From contig OZ241379.1 in assembly GCA_965200685.1 (NCBI GenBank), forward strand, positions 744,001 to 808,000: 64,000 bases of DNA, written 5' to 3'. Below the pieces are notes generated by a model. It searched no databases, was not told the origin of the DNA, and worked only from the letters and a program-made list of their open reading frames with translations. How positions within the stretch are numbered: the first letter of the stretch is position 1; each line of letters starts with the position of its first letter. Made by a program: the position numbers and the translations under genes. Shown here one piece after another: positions 43,895 to 52,701 of this stretch. This DNA is from Bin5 sp965200685 (lineage in GTDB: Bacteria; Chloroflexota; Anaerolineae; Caldilineales; Caldilineaceae).

Positions 43895-44905
43895 ATGTCG
43901 CCTCATCTTTCTTTGGAGATCCGCCCGCAGGAAATTGTGGCAGGAGTCTATGACCGATTGCCATTCCCCAACATTGGGCCCCTACAGGAACTCGCCTTTG
44001 ATTTGGGGATCACGGCTCTGAACGGCACCTTACAGCTACGCGGGGTGGTGATTCAGGGGTACAGTGGGCATCAACTTCTGTTCGAGCAACGCTGGTCCGC
44101 ACGAATTATCAGCCAACGCACAGGCGAGACGGATTTAACGATTGAAGCTGATACAGGCCTGGCGATACGCAGCCTGCATTTTCTGCTGCACGGATACGAA
44201 CAACTCTCCCATGTTCAGATTACCGCCGTCGCCGATGCCCTGAACGGCGAGGGACCCATACAGGCCGTCTGTCAGGCAGCGGTCGTCTATCACGAACAGC
44301 AGACAGATTATTACTTCCCGCTGGCCGGGGCCTGGTGGGCGATTCAGGCCGGGGACTGGAGCGATTTTCACAAATCAGAGGTATACAGCCAGCCCTTTGC
44401 CGTAGATTTCGTTAAGTTAGGGCCAGAAGGACGCACATTTCAGGGCGATGGACGCGCCCTTTCGGATCATTACAGTTGGCAGCAGCCTGTGTATGCAGCC
44501 GCCGGTGGCAAAGTCGCTTACATCTGCTTCGATATGCCGGATATGGCTCCCGCAGCGATTCCAGACCAAACGATCATGCGTGGGGATATGCGACGGCTGC
44601 TGGGCAATGCAGTGGCCATCAGCCATGCCAATGGAGAGTTCAGCTACTACGCGCACCTCCAACAGGCCAGCCTGCAGGTGAATGAAGGCGAAATGATCCG
44701 GCGAGGGACCCTGTTAGGACGGATAGGCAACAGTGGCAATTCGCCAGGGCCACATCTACACTTTCATGTAATGAACGGGCCAAACCTGTTTATCGACCAA
44801 GGAGTACCGGTCAAATTCAGCCATTTTCAGGCCGGCGGCCAGTACTTTGCCGAACCCATGACCATACCTACCCGTATGATCGTCATTGGACCAGAACGAG
44901 AATAA
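43895..44905 (+). CDS. M23 (lysostaphin-type) metallopeptidase domain protein
   Basis: The 336-residue product has an N-terminal beta-rich domain of ~170 residues with no recognised family. A C-terminal peptidase M23 domain follows: QPFAVDFVKLG (zinc Asp), VYAAAGGKVAYI, YYAHLQQASLQVNEGEMI and GNSGNSPGPHLHFHVM (zinc HxH near 286-290). Family members cut peptidoglycan cross-bridges or bind cell wall. There is no signal peptide, which is odd for a wall enzyme, so it may act intracellularly or be a degenerate scaffold. Confidence 0.8.
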   Translation: MSPHLSLEIRPQEIVAGVYDRLPFPNIGPLQELAFDLGITALNGTLQLRGVVIQGYSGHQLLFEQRWSARIISQRTGETDLTIEADTGLAIRSLHFLLHGYEQLSHVQITAVADALNGEGPIQAVCQAAVVYHEQQTDYYFPLAGAWWAIQAGDWSDFHKSEVYSQPFAVDFVKLGPEGRTFQGDGRALSDHYSWQQPVYAAAGGKVAYICFDMPDMAPAAIPDQTIMRGDMRRLLGNAVAISHANGEFSYYAHLQQASLQVNEGEMIRRGTLLGRIGNSGNSPGPHLHFHVMNGPNLFIDQGVPVKFSHFQAGGQYFAEPMTIPTRMIVIGPERE

Positions 44906-44960
44906 AACACTCCATGTCAACAACTAGATTGTGCTCAGGCCTCAAAAGCGCGCTGGTGTC

Positions 44961-45416
44961 ATGATCACAACAGACAACAGCAGAAATAGACGGGATGAGA
45001 TCTACTCTCAACTTGATGACGAACAGTTCAAGATGTTGGTCGAAACTGTTGAGGAGGAGAAGATAGTCGGGCTGGTCCTATGGGAGGAATCCATCGCCGA
45101 TGAAGAGAAGGAAAAGCCGGCCCTGGAAGCCCGTGCCCTGTTCGATCTGGACCTGTACTTGGAGAACAATCTGTTCTTGGAGTTGTATGGAACGTTTATT
45201 TTCCCTGATCCCGATAACGATCCCTTGCATGGATGGCAACAGACTGGTAAAATACTACAAACTCTGATCACAAATGGAGTTTGGTTGGACGAAATCGCGG
45301 CCACAGAAGAGGATGAACTGATCCTGATTCTAAGCCAGAACCACAAGCCGCAACTGTATATGAATGTGGGCGGCTGGTCGATTGAGGAGTGGGAAACCCT
45401 GCCTAGCGAGCAGTAG
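44961..45416 (+). CDS. Hypothetical acidic protein
   Basis: From ATG 44961 the product has 151 residues (MITTDNSRNRRDEIYSQLDD); a GTG at 44931 would add ten. It is strongly acidic (FPDPDNDPLHGW, AATEEDELILIL), has no TM segment and ends YMNVGGWSIEEWETLPSEQ. No family is recognised. It stands alone between the peptidase and a membrane protein, with 55-96-nt gaps. Confidence 0.55.
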   Translation: MITTDNSRNRRDEIYSQLDDEQFKMLVETVEEEKIVGLVLWEESIADEEKEKPALEARALFDLDLYLENNLFLELYGTFIFPDPDNDPLHGWQQTGKILQTLITNGVWLDEIAATEEDELILILSQNHKPQLYMNVGGWSIEEWETLPSEQ

Positions 45417-45511
45417 CCTTGGCCCTAGCAGAAACAGACAGTAGATCCAATCACGGAGTTCAATAAAACACAGTTACGATCTACTTTTTACCCGGTAGAG
45501 GAGGTTTGGAG

Positions 45512-46051
45512 ATGACAATTTTGACTGCCATGAATATCACCCAAGACAACCGCTGGAAAGCTCCACTGTATACGGGGCTGGCTACCGCGCTGGTCACCCT
45601 CATCATGGTTTTGCTGATACAGGTACCGGTCCTGTCGGTTTTGCTAGGTATCCTGATCGGTGCAGCACCGCTAGTGGGCTACGATTTGGCCAGGGGCACG
45701 TTCGGTGCCAACTGGCGACCGGTCATTACCGGCCTGATCGGCAATATTCTTTTTGTCGTCGGTCTTTTTCTGCCGGCAGCCTTTGCTTGGACAGTTCCTG
45801 TCTTTATCCTGAGCATCCTTTCGATGATCCTGTGGCCGATTATCGTTGGGGCCCTGAACCAAAATCAGTCGATAGGCAAACTGCTGCTAGCCAGCCTAGG
45901 CGGCTTGATTCTTGGCCTTATCGTGGTGATCGCGGTGATCGTTCCGCTTTTCGGGCAGAATGCGTATAGCTGGCCCGGTATCGCGGTTGTTATCATCTGG
46001 GCCGTGTGGGGTATCTTGGTTGGCACGGCCCTGCGTGCCTCGCCCCAATAG
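45512..46051 (+). CDS. Small polytopic membrane protein
   Basis: The 179-residue protein has five or six TM helices (ALVTLIMVLLIQVPVLSVLL, GLIGNILFVVGLFLPAAFAW, GGLILGLIVVIAVIVPLFG). GAGGAGG at 45498-45504, 7 nt from ATG 45512, fixes the start. No transport or enzymatic motif is recognised. Confidence 0.65.
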   Translation: MTILTAMNITQDNRWKAPLYTGLATALVTLIMVLLIQVPVLSVLLGILIGAAPLVGYDLARGTFGANWRPVITGLIGNILFVVGLFLPAAFAWTVPVFILSILSMILWPIIVGALNQNQSIGKLLLASLGGLILGLIVVIAVIVPLFGQNAYSWPGIAVVIIWAVWGILVGTALRASPQ

Positions 46052-46191
46052 CCAACAGTCGGCTGCGCTACAAATGAGAAGGAAAACACAATGGGCGCGT
46101 TGTAACACGGGCTGCGTCGATTGTGTATGGGTCATGCGCGGGATGTCTAGCTGCTCCCTGCAGCCCCCTTCTTGACAAACGAACTTCGCTC

Positions 46192-47847
46192 ATGTATCGG
46201 GATGCGACAACCCTTGAGGATATCTACCGACTGGCTTTGCCAAAAGGGTCGCAGATTCTATTTGGTGAAGAACTGTTGGGTCGTTTCGTCAGTTGGGCCT
46301 GTTGTCTGCGCCCCAGCCCGCCCGCCTTTCCCAATCTCGCCGGCGAAGAGTTGGCCCTGATCGATATGGAAGACCTGCGCCAACTGGACCCACAAATGCG
46401 CCTAGGCCGGGTCGTGAACAGTCTGCGCCATGCACACGTCGCAGCGATTGGCGTGCTAGGCGATGTGCCGGGAAACACCATCACAGCCGCAGAGGAGAAT
46501 CAGCTTCCTCTGATCGCGCTGGCCGACTCCGAGTCCCTCTTGAGCGTCGAACGGACGGTTATCCGTTTGATCGTTGACCGGGGCGGCTACCTTGCGACCA
46601 AAGCAGCGGATCTGCAGCGGGAACTGATGCAGATCGAACTGGATGGCGGCGGCCTTACGGCGGTAGCAAGCCGTCTGGCCCAGTTCTCCGAACGGCCGGT
46701 ACTTTTTTTGAAGGATGAGGGCACGCCCATGGCCGCCGCTGGTCTGGAAGAATTGAACGAGCACCACCAGCAGCGTGTCCTCGCATCTCTGCCCAATCAC
46801 ACGACTTTGCGTAGTTGGCTCGCCGCCGAATCCGGCACACAACCCATTGAAACCACAGAATTGACAGGCATCATCCATATGGATGCCAAGCAGAAGTTTT
46901 GTCAGACGGTGGTCAGCCCGGTGATCGTGGGCGAACGCGTCAAAGGGTACTGTCTTCTCCTGCGCCCAGGCCCGAACCGATCAGAAGAAATCTCAACAGT
47001 GGAAAGGTTGGCGGTATTACAGGGGGCCGGGGCGGCCGCCCTGGCCTGGAGCCGGGAGCATGCGGTCGGAGCTGTCGCGGAAAAGATGCGAGCTGCTTTT
47101 CTAGATGAGTTGTTGGCAACAGAAATCGCCGACGAAGATGCGTGGATTCAGCGCGGTCACTCCCTAGGATTCGACCTGACTCTGCCCCACACAGCTTGGC
47201 TGCTCACGGTTGAGGGTATCCAAGATTGGCCCACTGTGCTCCGGCACTATCTGGCGGCCCGAAAAGAATTGATTTTGCTCTCTGTCCGTTCTGAAGCAGC
47301 CCTGCTTTTTTGGCCTTCCGACAATCCTAAGAGCGGACGCGCCTTCAAAGCGATTGCACATAGCCTCATTGAACATTTCTCCTCTTCATTTCCAAAAGCA
47401 TCACTGGTGATTGGCATCGGCAGACCCAGTGCATCCGTGCGCGAATGGTTACAGAGCTTGGAACAGGCGCGGGAGAGCTGGCGAGTGGGGAACTCCTGGC
47501 AGGCATCTCCGGTGACATATTTCGGAGATTTGGGGCTGTATCAGCTCCTGAGCGGGCTAGGCGGAAACCAAGAAGCAGCCCGCTTTTTCCGTAAAACGAT
47601 TGAGCCTTTGATTCAGCACGACGCAGACCGCAATGCAGAACTGGTTGAAACCCTCAAAGCATTTTTTATCTGCCATGGAAACCTGAGTCAGACCGCGACG
47701 TTTCTACATATTCACCGCAATACACTGACCTACCGGCTAGAGCGTATCTCCAGCATCACCCGGCTGGACCTGAACGACCCAGAGGCCCGTTTTTCTCTCC
47801 AACTCGGGCTCAAACTGCGCCCAGTTATGAAAAATCGGAGACGATAA
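46192..47847 (+). CDS. PucR-family transcriptional regulator
   Basis: The 551-residue regulator begins MYRDATTLEDIYRLALPKGS, an N-terminal PucR sensing domain. A middle GAF/GGDEF-like region follows, and the C-terminal PucR-type helix-turn-helix is LKAFFICHGNLSQTATFLHI then HRNTLTYRLERISSITRLDL. Such proteins typically activate purine, amino-acid or nitrogen catabolic genes in response to a metabolite. The ATG at 46192 is preferred because the upstream extension is cysteine-rich and unlike the family. No adjacent target operon is obvious. Confidence 0.85.
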   Translation: MYRDATTLEDIYRLALPKGSQILFGEELLGRFVSWACCLRPSPPAFPNLAGEELALIDMEDLRQLDPQMRLGRVVNSLRHAHVAAIGVLGDVPGNTITAAEENQLPLIALADSESLLSVERTVIRLIVDRGGYLATKAADLQRELMQIELDGGGLTAVASRLAQFSERPVLFLKDEGTPMAAAGLEELNEHHQQRVLASLPNHTTLRSWLAAESGTQPIETTELTGIIHMDAKQKFCQTVVSPVIVGERVKGYCLLLRPGPNRSEEISTVERLAVLQGAGAAALAWSREHAVGAVAEKMRAAFLDELLATEIADEDAWIQRGHSLGFDLTLPHTAWLLTVEGIQDWPTVLRHYLAARKELILLSVRSEAALLFWPSDNPKSGRAFKAIAHSLIEHFSSSFPKASLVIGIGRPSASVREWLQSLEQARESWRVGNSWQASPVTYFGDLGLYQLLSGLGGNQEAARFFRKTIEPLIQHDADRNAELVETLKAFFICHGNLSQTATFLHIHRNTLTYRLERISSITRLDLNDPEARFSLQLGLKLRPVMKNRRR

Positions 47848-47888
47848 AGACCGGCTTCTCAGCCCAAGATTGATTACGAACCACTTCT

Positions 47889-50800
47889 ATGCTCCAGCTC
47901 AAAGCGACACACAAGGTTATTAGAGAGTACTTCGCGGAGTTGACCAAGCTGGGCCAGTTAGACTTGGTGCATGAAGGCGCGGTCGCGCCGGCCTTTGCCA
48001 ATATCCTGCGTGCAGGCGCGCAACCTTTCGGCTGGACATTGGCAGAGCAGTACACGCGCAAGCTGGCCGATGGCCGCAGCATTCGCATTGATGGCGCATT
48101 GTTGGACGACTTCCACCTGGCCCATGGCTATTGGGAAGCGAAAGATAGCGATGATGACTTGGATGTGGAGATCCGCAAGAAGCTGGCCGTGGGTTACCCC
48201 CAGGACAATATCCTCTTCCAGGCCCCGCAGCGCATGGTGGTTATCCAGCAGGGGCAGCGGGTATGGGACAGCCCCATCGCTGCGCCGGACCTGCTGATTG
48301 AGGGCCTGCGGGCCTTCTGCACCTATCAGCCACCGGCCTATGCAGGCTGGCAGCAGGCAGTGGAGGAGTTCAAGACAGTTGTGCCGGCCCTGGCCGAGTC
48401 CCTGCTGACTTTAATCGCAGGGGAGCGGCAGAACAACCGGGCCTTTCGGCAGGCGTTCGCCCGCTTCGCCGCGCTGTGCCAAGATGCCATCAACCCCAAC
48501 ATCTCTGATGAGGCCGTAGAGGAGATGCTGATCCAGCACCTGTTGACAGAACGCATCTTCCGGCGGGTGTTCGACAACCCGGACTTCACCCGCCGCAATG
48601 TCATCGCCAACGAGATCGAGCAGGTGGTCGACGTGCTCACCGCCCAGTCCCTTAGCCGCCGAGCCTTCTTCCAGCCCCTAGATCGCTTCTACCGGGCCGT
48701 CGAAACCACAGCCGCCACTATCACGGACTTTTCAGAGAAGCAGAGCTTCCTCAACACTGTCTACGAAAATTTCTTCCAAGGCTTTTCCGTCAAAGTGGCC
48801 GACACCCATGGCATCGTCTACACACCGCAGCCCATTGTGGAGTTTATGGTGCGCTCCGTGGAAGCTATCCTCAACCAGGAGTTCAGTCGTTCTTTAGCCG
48901 ATGCCGGCGTGCATGTATTGGACCCCTTTGTGGGCACGGGTAATTTCATGCTGCGGGTCATGCGCCATCTGCAGGAACTGGGCAAACTCTCAAGTCTGCG
49001 TCATAAGTATAAGGCGGAACTGCACTGCAATGAGGTGATGCTGCTGCCCTACTACATCGCGGCCATGAACATTGAGCATGAATACCATGAGCTGACAGGG
49101 CAGTACGCACCCTTTGAGGGCATCTGTCTGGTGGATACCTTTGAGCTGGCCGAGGACAGCCAACTCAGCTTGTTTGTCCAAGAGAACACACAGCGCGTGG
49201 AGCACCAGAAGGATCAGGATATCACGGTCATCATCGGCAACCCGCCTTACAATGTGGGCCAGGTCAATGAGAACGACAACAACAAGAACCGCACCTATGC
49301 CACCATGGACAAGCGGGTTCGGGAGACCTATTCACAGGACTCAAACGCGACCAATAAAAATGCTTTGTCTGACCCATACGTAAAGGCTATACGCTGGGCA
49401 GCAGACCGCATAGGCGAGGAAGGGGTTGTGGCCTTTGTAACCAACAATGGATTTCTTGATGGGGTGGCGTTCGATGGCATGCGGAAACATCTCGCAGAGG
49501 ATTTCGACACCATCTACATTCTGGATCTGGCTGGGAACGTGCGTAAGAACCCGAAACTCTCTGGGACAACACACAATGTCTTTGGCATTCAAGTGGGCGT
49601 GAGCATCAATTTTTGTGTCAAGCGGTGCGACAAGGCAACCAATCAAACGGAAATCTTCTACGCACGTGTTGATGAGTGGTGGCGCAAGGAAGAGAAGTAC
49701 GGCTATCTTGATGCAAAGGAACAGTACCGCAATATCGAATGGAAAGCGATACGACCGGACAAGCGATATACATGGCTCACAGAGGGATTCCATGCTGAAT
49801 TTGAGACCTTTATCCCCTTGGGGAGCAAGGAAGCAAAGGCAGGGAAAGGCGAGGCGGTAGATGTATTATTTAAGAGTTATAGTCGTGGTATCAACACAGC
49901 CCGTGATGCGTGGGCTTATAATTTCAACCGCAACGCGCTCACGGAGAACATAAGGCGGATGGTCGGCTTCTACAATGAGCAGGTATTCAAGTGGAATCAA
50001 CGGGAGGATCAGGGGGAGAATGTTGATGAGTTTGTGGTGTATAATGACCAGAAAATTAAGTGGAGCGAAACACTGAAACGAAATTTGCAAAGAGGGAAAA
50101 TCGCTAATTTTTCGCACGAAAAGGTAAGGACTTCTCTCTATCGCCCCTTTACGAAGGCGCACCTGTACTTTAATAGAATGATGACCGAAAGAGTCTACGT
50201 CTTCCCGTCCATCTTCCCCACCCCGGAGACCGAAGAAGAGAATCGGGCGATCTGCCTCACAGCAATTGGCAATAACAAGCCGTTCCATTGCCTGATGACA
50301 CAGCAGATACCAGATTTTCATCTTACTGGCGATTCCCAATGTTTCCCCTTCTACCTCTACGCCGAGGACGGCAGCAACCGCCGCGAGAACATCACAGATT
50401 GGGCATTGGCACAGTTTCGCAGGCAGTATCAAGATGAATCCATCAACAAATGGGATATCTTCCATTACGTCTACGGCCTACTCCATCATCCACAATACAG
50501 AGAGCGGTATCAGGCCAACCTCAAGCGGGACCTGCCACACATCCCCTTTGCCCCACAGTCGTCCGACTTCCGGGCCTTTGCCACAGCCGGCGCACGTCTG
50601 GCAGACATCCATGTAAACTATGAACAGATGCCCGCCTATCCGCTCACCATGGTAGAGACGCCCGGCCAACTCCCCACTTGGCGCGTGGAAAAGATGCGGC
50701 TATCCAAGGACAAACAGTCGGTCCGTTACAATGACTTCTTAACGTTGGAGGGGATCCCAGCGAAGGCTTTCGACTATCGGCTGGGGAACCGGTCGGCCTT

Positions 50801-50978
50801 GGAATGGGTCCTTGACCAGTACCGGGTCAAGGTAGACAAACGCAGCCGCATTGTCAATGACCCCAACCGCGAAAATGATCAGTACATCATCGACCTGCTT
50901 CAGAAGGTCATCGCCGTGAGTGTGGAGACTGTCGAGATTGTGGAAGGGTTGCCGGGTCGGTTTACCCACTGCCTATAG
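47889..50978 (+). CDS. Single-chain type IIG/ISP-like restriction-modification enzyme
   Basis: The 1029-residue product has an N-terminal PD-(D/E)XK nuclease: Asp68 in RIDGALLDDF and Glu83-x-Lys85 in GYWEAKDSD. A helical coupler leads to the adenine methyltransferase with motif I VLDPFVGTGNFMLRV near 343-356 and motif IV NPPYN near 451. The C-terminal part (FSHEKVRTSLYRPFTKAHLY, FPFYLYAEDGSNRRENITDW) is the type ISP-like specificity region. The helicase of LlaGI-type enzymes is missing, so it should cut near its own site without translocation. The sequence is complete from MLQLKATHKVIREYF to GRFTHCL. Its last codons lie within the left 24-bp direct repeat of the island. Confidence 0.88.
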   Translation: MLQLKATHKVIREYFAELTKLGQLDLVHEGAVAPAFANILRAGAQPFGWTLAEQYTRKLADGRSIRIDGALLDDFHLAHGYWEAKDSDDDLDVEIRKKLAVGYPQDNILFQAPQRMVVIQQGQRVWDSPIAAPDLLIEGLRAFCTYQPPAYAGWQQAVEEFKTVVPALAESLLTLIAGERQNNRAFRQAFARFAALCQDAINPNISDEAVEEMLIQHLLTERIFRRVFDNPDFTRRNVIANEIEQVVDVLTAQSLSRRAFFQPLDRFYRAVETTAATITDFSEKQSFLNTVYENFFQGFSVKVADTHGIVYTPQPIVEFMVRSVEAILNQEFSRSLADAGVHVLDPFVGTGNFMLRVMRHLQELGKLSSLRHKYKAELHCNEVMLLPYYIAAMNIEHEYHELTGQYAPFEGICLVDTFELAEDSQLSLFVQENTQRVEHQKDQDITVIIGNPPYNVGQVNENDNNKNRTYATMDKRVRETYSQDSNATNKNALSDPYVKAIRWAADRIGEEGVVAFVTNNGFLDGVAFDGMRKHLAEDFDTIYILDLAGNVRKNPKLSGTTHNVFGIQVGVSINFCVKRCDKATNQTEIFYARVDEWWRKEEKYGYLDAKEQYRNIEWKAIRPDKRYTWLTEGFHAEFETFIPLGSKEAKAGKGEAVDVLFKSYSRGINTARDAWAYNFNRNALTENIRRMVGFYNEQVFKWNQREDQGENVDEFVVYNDQKIKWSETLKRNLQRGKIANFSHEKVRTSLYRPFTKAHLYFNRMMTERVYVFPSIFPTPETEEENRAICLTAIGNNKPFHCLMTQQIPDFHLTGDSQCFPFYLYAEDGSNRRENITDWALAQFRRQYQDESINKWDIFHYVYGLLHHPQYRERYQANLKRDLPHIPFAPQSSDFRAFATAGARLADIHVNYEQMPAYPLTMVETPGQLPTWRVEKMRLSKDKQSVRYNDFLTLEGIPAKAFDYRLGNRSALEWVLDQYRVKVDKRSRIVNDPNRENDQYIIDLLQKVIAVSVETVEIVEGLPGRFTHCL

Positions 50979-50990
50979 GCCACTGGGTTT
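50967..50990. repeat. Left copy of the 24-bp direct repeat flanking the island
   Basis: CACTG-C-CTATAGGCCACTGGGTTT recurs at 55150-55173 with one mismatch (23 of 24). The left copy contains the stop codon of the restriction-modification gene. Candidate attachment or recombination site. Confidence 0.6.
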
Positions 50991-51035
50991 CCACAAGAGA
51001 CGGGCGGCGTGAAGCCAAGCGCGTGGGCGGCCAGG

Positions 51036-51060
51036 GCCCAGTACCCTTGGTGGGCTTTTA
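51036..51060 (+). terminator. Probable terminator after the type IIG gene
   Basis: GCCCA (51036-51040) pairs with TGGGC (51051-51055), optionally strengthened by CC/GG inside, followed by TTTT. Confidence 0.45.
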
Positions 51061-51129
51061 GGCTGCAACGCGTGAAAATTGGTACTTGAATTTTTTTCAT
51101 TGTGTGTTACTATCTAATAATAATACGCT

Positions 51130-51152
51130 AATCAAGAGAAAACCTCTTGATT
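51130..51152. promoter_or_regulatory. Palindrome A upstream of the plus-strand module
   Basis: AATCAAGAG-aaaac-CTCTTGATT has perfect 9-bp arms and is repeated, with a different loop, at 54710-54732. Both copies are followed by a similar stretch ending CCGAAAGGA and then a start codon. It may be an operator or a leader hairpin. Confidence 0.55.
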
Positions 51153-51179
51153 CAACCCACCCGAAAGGAGTTTTGACTT

Positions 51180-51455
51180 ATGGCAGAGAAGCAATACCAG
51201 CGTACCAGGTACGGATATAATATACACTGGTAAACGACAGGATACAAGAGAATAGAGCAGGATGTATTAGCTATCATCGACCGCATGACTAAGGCCGCCC
51301 ATAACGCACCAGAGATAGCCGATGAACTGAACAGGCGTGGCTATCTCACGCGGGCGGGCACTGAATGGACCGGCACCAACATCAGGGCCTTGTGGCACCG
51401 GCGCGGGCGACCTGCACCAGAGAAAGAATCTGTTCAGCCCGTTTCGCGCTTCTGA
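51180..51455 (+). pseudogene. Recombinase-domain-like small protein, interrupted by TAA (module 0)
   Basis: ATG 51180, with AAAGGAG upstream, opens MAEKQYQRTRYGYNIHW, then TAA at 51231. The same frame continues TTGYKRIEQDVLAIIDRMTK, EIADELNRRGYLTRAGTEWT and NIRALWHRRGRP to 51455. It aligns with the 76-94-residue proteins at 52414, 53164 and 53990. The pattern (Ile-Ala-xx-Leu-Asn-xx-Gly-Tyr-x-Thr-Arg ... Trp ... Ile-Arg) resembles the DNA-binding recombinase domain of large serine recombinases, here without a catalytic domain. The internal ATG at 51285 could still give a 57-residue product. Confidence 0.6.
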
Positions 51456-51487
51456 TTCTGAACAGATAGACTAAGTAAGGGTGGGTT

Positions 51488-51763
51488 ATGTCTGTAGAGA
51501 CAAGAGAGTGGGCCACGCGGGAATCTGTACACGAGTTAGCGGTTGACCTGGCGCGGCTTGAAACGAAAGTCGGCGAGTCTGATAAGCGGCTGGCCACCAA
51601 AGAAGACCTGGCGGCTGTACGTGAAGACGTGGCGGTTGTACGTTCTGATATACGGGTGTTGCGTATCCTGATTATAGTGGGCTGGGTAGTGTCGGGATTG
51701 ACCCTGGTTATACCCGATGATGTAAACCTGGTTACCCTGCTGCGCTTGTTATCAGGCGGTTGA
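51488..51763 (+). CDS. Coiled-coil protein with C-terminal TM segment (module 0)
   Basis: The 91-residue product begins MSVETREWATRESVHELAVD, continues through a heptad-patterned region (LARLETKVGESDKRLATKED) and ends in one TM helix (ILIIVGWVVSGLTLVI). It is a divergent member of the family at 52104, 52702 and 53452, which share WATRE.V near the N-terminus. The architecture recalls XhlA/haemolysin-like or DUF1640 coiled-coil membrane proteins. GGGTGGGTT immediately precedes the ATG. It converges on the minus-strand genes. Confidence 0.65.
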   Translation: MSVETREWATRESVHELAVDLARLETKVGESDKRLATKEDLAAVREDVAVVRSDIRVLRILIIVGWVVSGLTLVIPDDVNLVTLLRLLSGG

Positions 51764-51766
51764 TTT

Positions 51767-51949
51767 TCAAGAGATTTTCCCTCTTCTGAAAAGTTCTATC
51801 ATTTGCACAATAGCGCGTGGCCACATTGAGCCACGCGCTTGCTGTATCCAGCCGTAAAGCATCAAAAACACAGTCACTATGTACAATTGCACAGCCACAA
51901 ACGCTGCCATTGATAATGCGATGGCGAGTGCGATGGGCCGGTGTTTCAT
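51767..51949 (-). CDS. Small single-TM membrane protein
   Basis: From ATG 51949 (AAGGAACAG upstream) the product has 60 residues: MKHRPIALAIALSMAAFVAV then IVTVFLMLYGWIQQARGSMW, one or two TM helices and a basic tail. It is the last gene of the minus-strand module array. Family unknown. The longer reading from 52144 is unlikely because its extension is Cys/Pro-rich and lacks a ribosome-binding site. Confidence 0.5.
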   Translation of the reverse strand: MKHRPIALAIALSMAAFVAVQLYIVTVFLMLYGWIQQARGSMWPRAIVQMIELFRRGKIS

Positions 51950-52103
51950 CTTCTGTTCCTTCTTAGTGATGGTTGTTGCGCTGGATGAATCGGGCTGCGG
52001 ATCGGGCTGTCTAATTGCGCGCGCACATGTGTGCGCGCATGCGGTGGAGACGCTTGCCGTGCCTGGTAAATTTTGGTGTTCTTCCTTACCTACCAGCCAG
52101 CCC

Positions 52104-52403
52104 TCAGCCCAACCAACGAAAAACAAGGTCTGCGACGAGGGCAATGGCTGCAGTTCCTACGACACTCATTATGCCTATTATCCAACGCAGTGATGTCTTG
52201 ACACTGGCTAAATCTACTTTCACAGAGCCTATAGCCTTCTCTACGTCTTCTTTCGTAGCCAACTGCTCGCCGACCCGAACTTCCAGCAGTGAGATCCGTT
52301 CTCTATCCTGCGCCTGGGCATCCGTCAAGGCCTGTACCCTTTCCCTATCTTGCGCCACCTCTTCACGCGTGGCCCACTGCTGTGTGCCTGTATCTACAGC
52401 CAT
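52104..52403 (-). CDS. Coiled-coil/TM protein, module 1
   Basis: The 99-residue product begins MAVDTGTQQWATREEVAQDR, has a short coiled coil (QDRERISLLEVRVGEQLATK, EDVEKAIGSVKVDLASVK) and a C-terminal TM helix (WIIGIMSVVGTAAIALVADL). Unlike modules 2 and 3 it has no SVQSDIK repeats. A G6 run 3 nt before the ATG is the apparent ribosome-binding site. It follows the small recombinase-like gene at 52414 with an 11-nt gap. Confidence 0.7.
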   Translation of the reverse strand: MAVDTGTQQWATREEVAQDRERVQALTDAQAQDRERISLLEVRVGEQLATKEDVEKAIGSVKVDLASVKTSLRWIIGIMSVVGTAAIALVADLVFRWLG

Positions 52404-52413
52404 AATCCCCCCT

Positions 52414-52644
52414 TTATCCCTGTTCAGAAGCTCTGCGCCGGTGCCGGTGCAACAGGTTGCGAATGTAGCCACCCTGCCACTCCGTGTTGTTCCTGGTACG
52501 ATACCCTAAATCATTCAACAGGTCGGCTATCTGTACAGAGTTATGCCCTGCCTTCGTTTCCCTGTCTATCAATCCTAGGATTTCCTGCTCGGTAGGGTCT
52601 TTCTGAATCTCACCAGCCACAAGCCGGTAGCCATAACGAATCAA
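52414..52644 (-). CDS. Recombinase-domain-like small protein, module 1
   Basis: The 76-residue product reads IRYGYRLVAGEIQKDPTEQE, LIDRETKAGHNSVQIADLLN, DLGYRTRNNTEWQGGYIRNL and LHRHRRRASEQG. The only start is TTG at 52644, since no ATG exists. The frame is open without stops for 19 codons back to the TAG of the preceding coiled-coil gene (52702), in the same phase, so readthrough or reinitiation is possible. It is nearly identical in DNA to the gene at 53164 (tandem duplication). A DNA-binding role is inferred from the recombinase-domain pattern. Confidence 0.6.
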   Translation of the reverse strand: MIRYGYRLVAGEIQKDPTEQEILGLIDRETKAGHNSVQIADLLNDLGYRTRNNTEWQGGYIRNLLHRHRRRASEQG

Positions 52645-52701
52645 CTTTCTACCCTTGCCTTGTGGATTGCTTGACTGTTCCTTAACTGGGTGGCCAGCCG
52701 C

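Noticed and set aside
46123..46191. N-terminal extension of the PucR-type regulator
   Set aside because: The Cys-rich extension is unlike the family; MYRDATTLEDIYRLALP at 46192 is the natural N-terminus.
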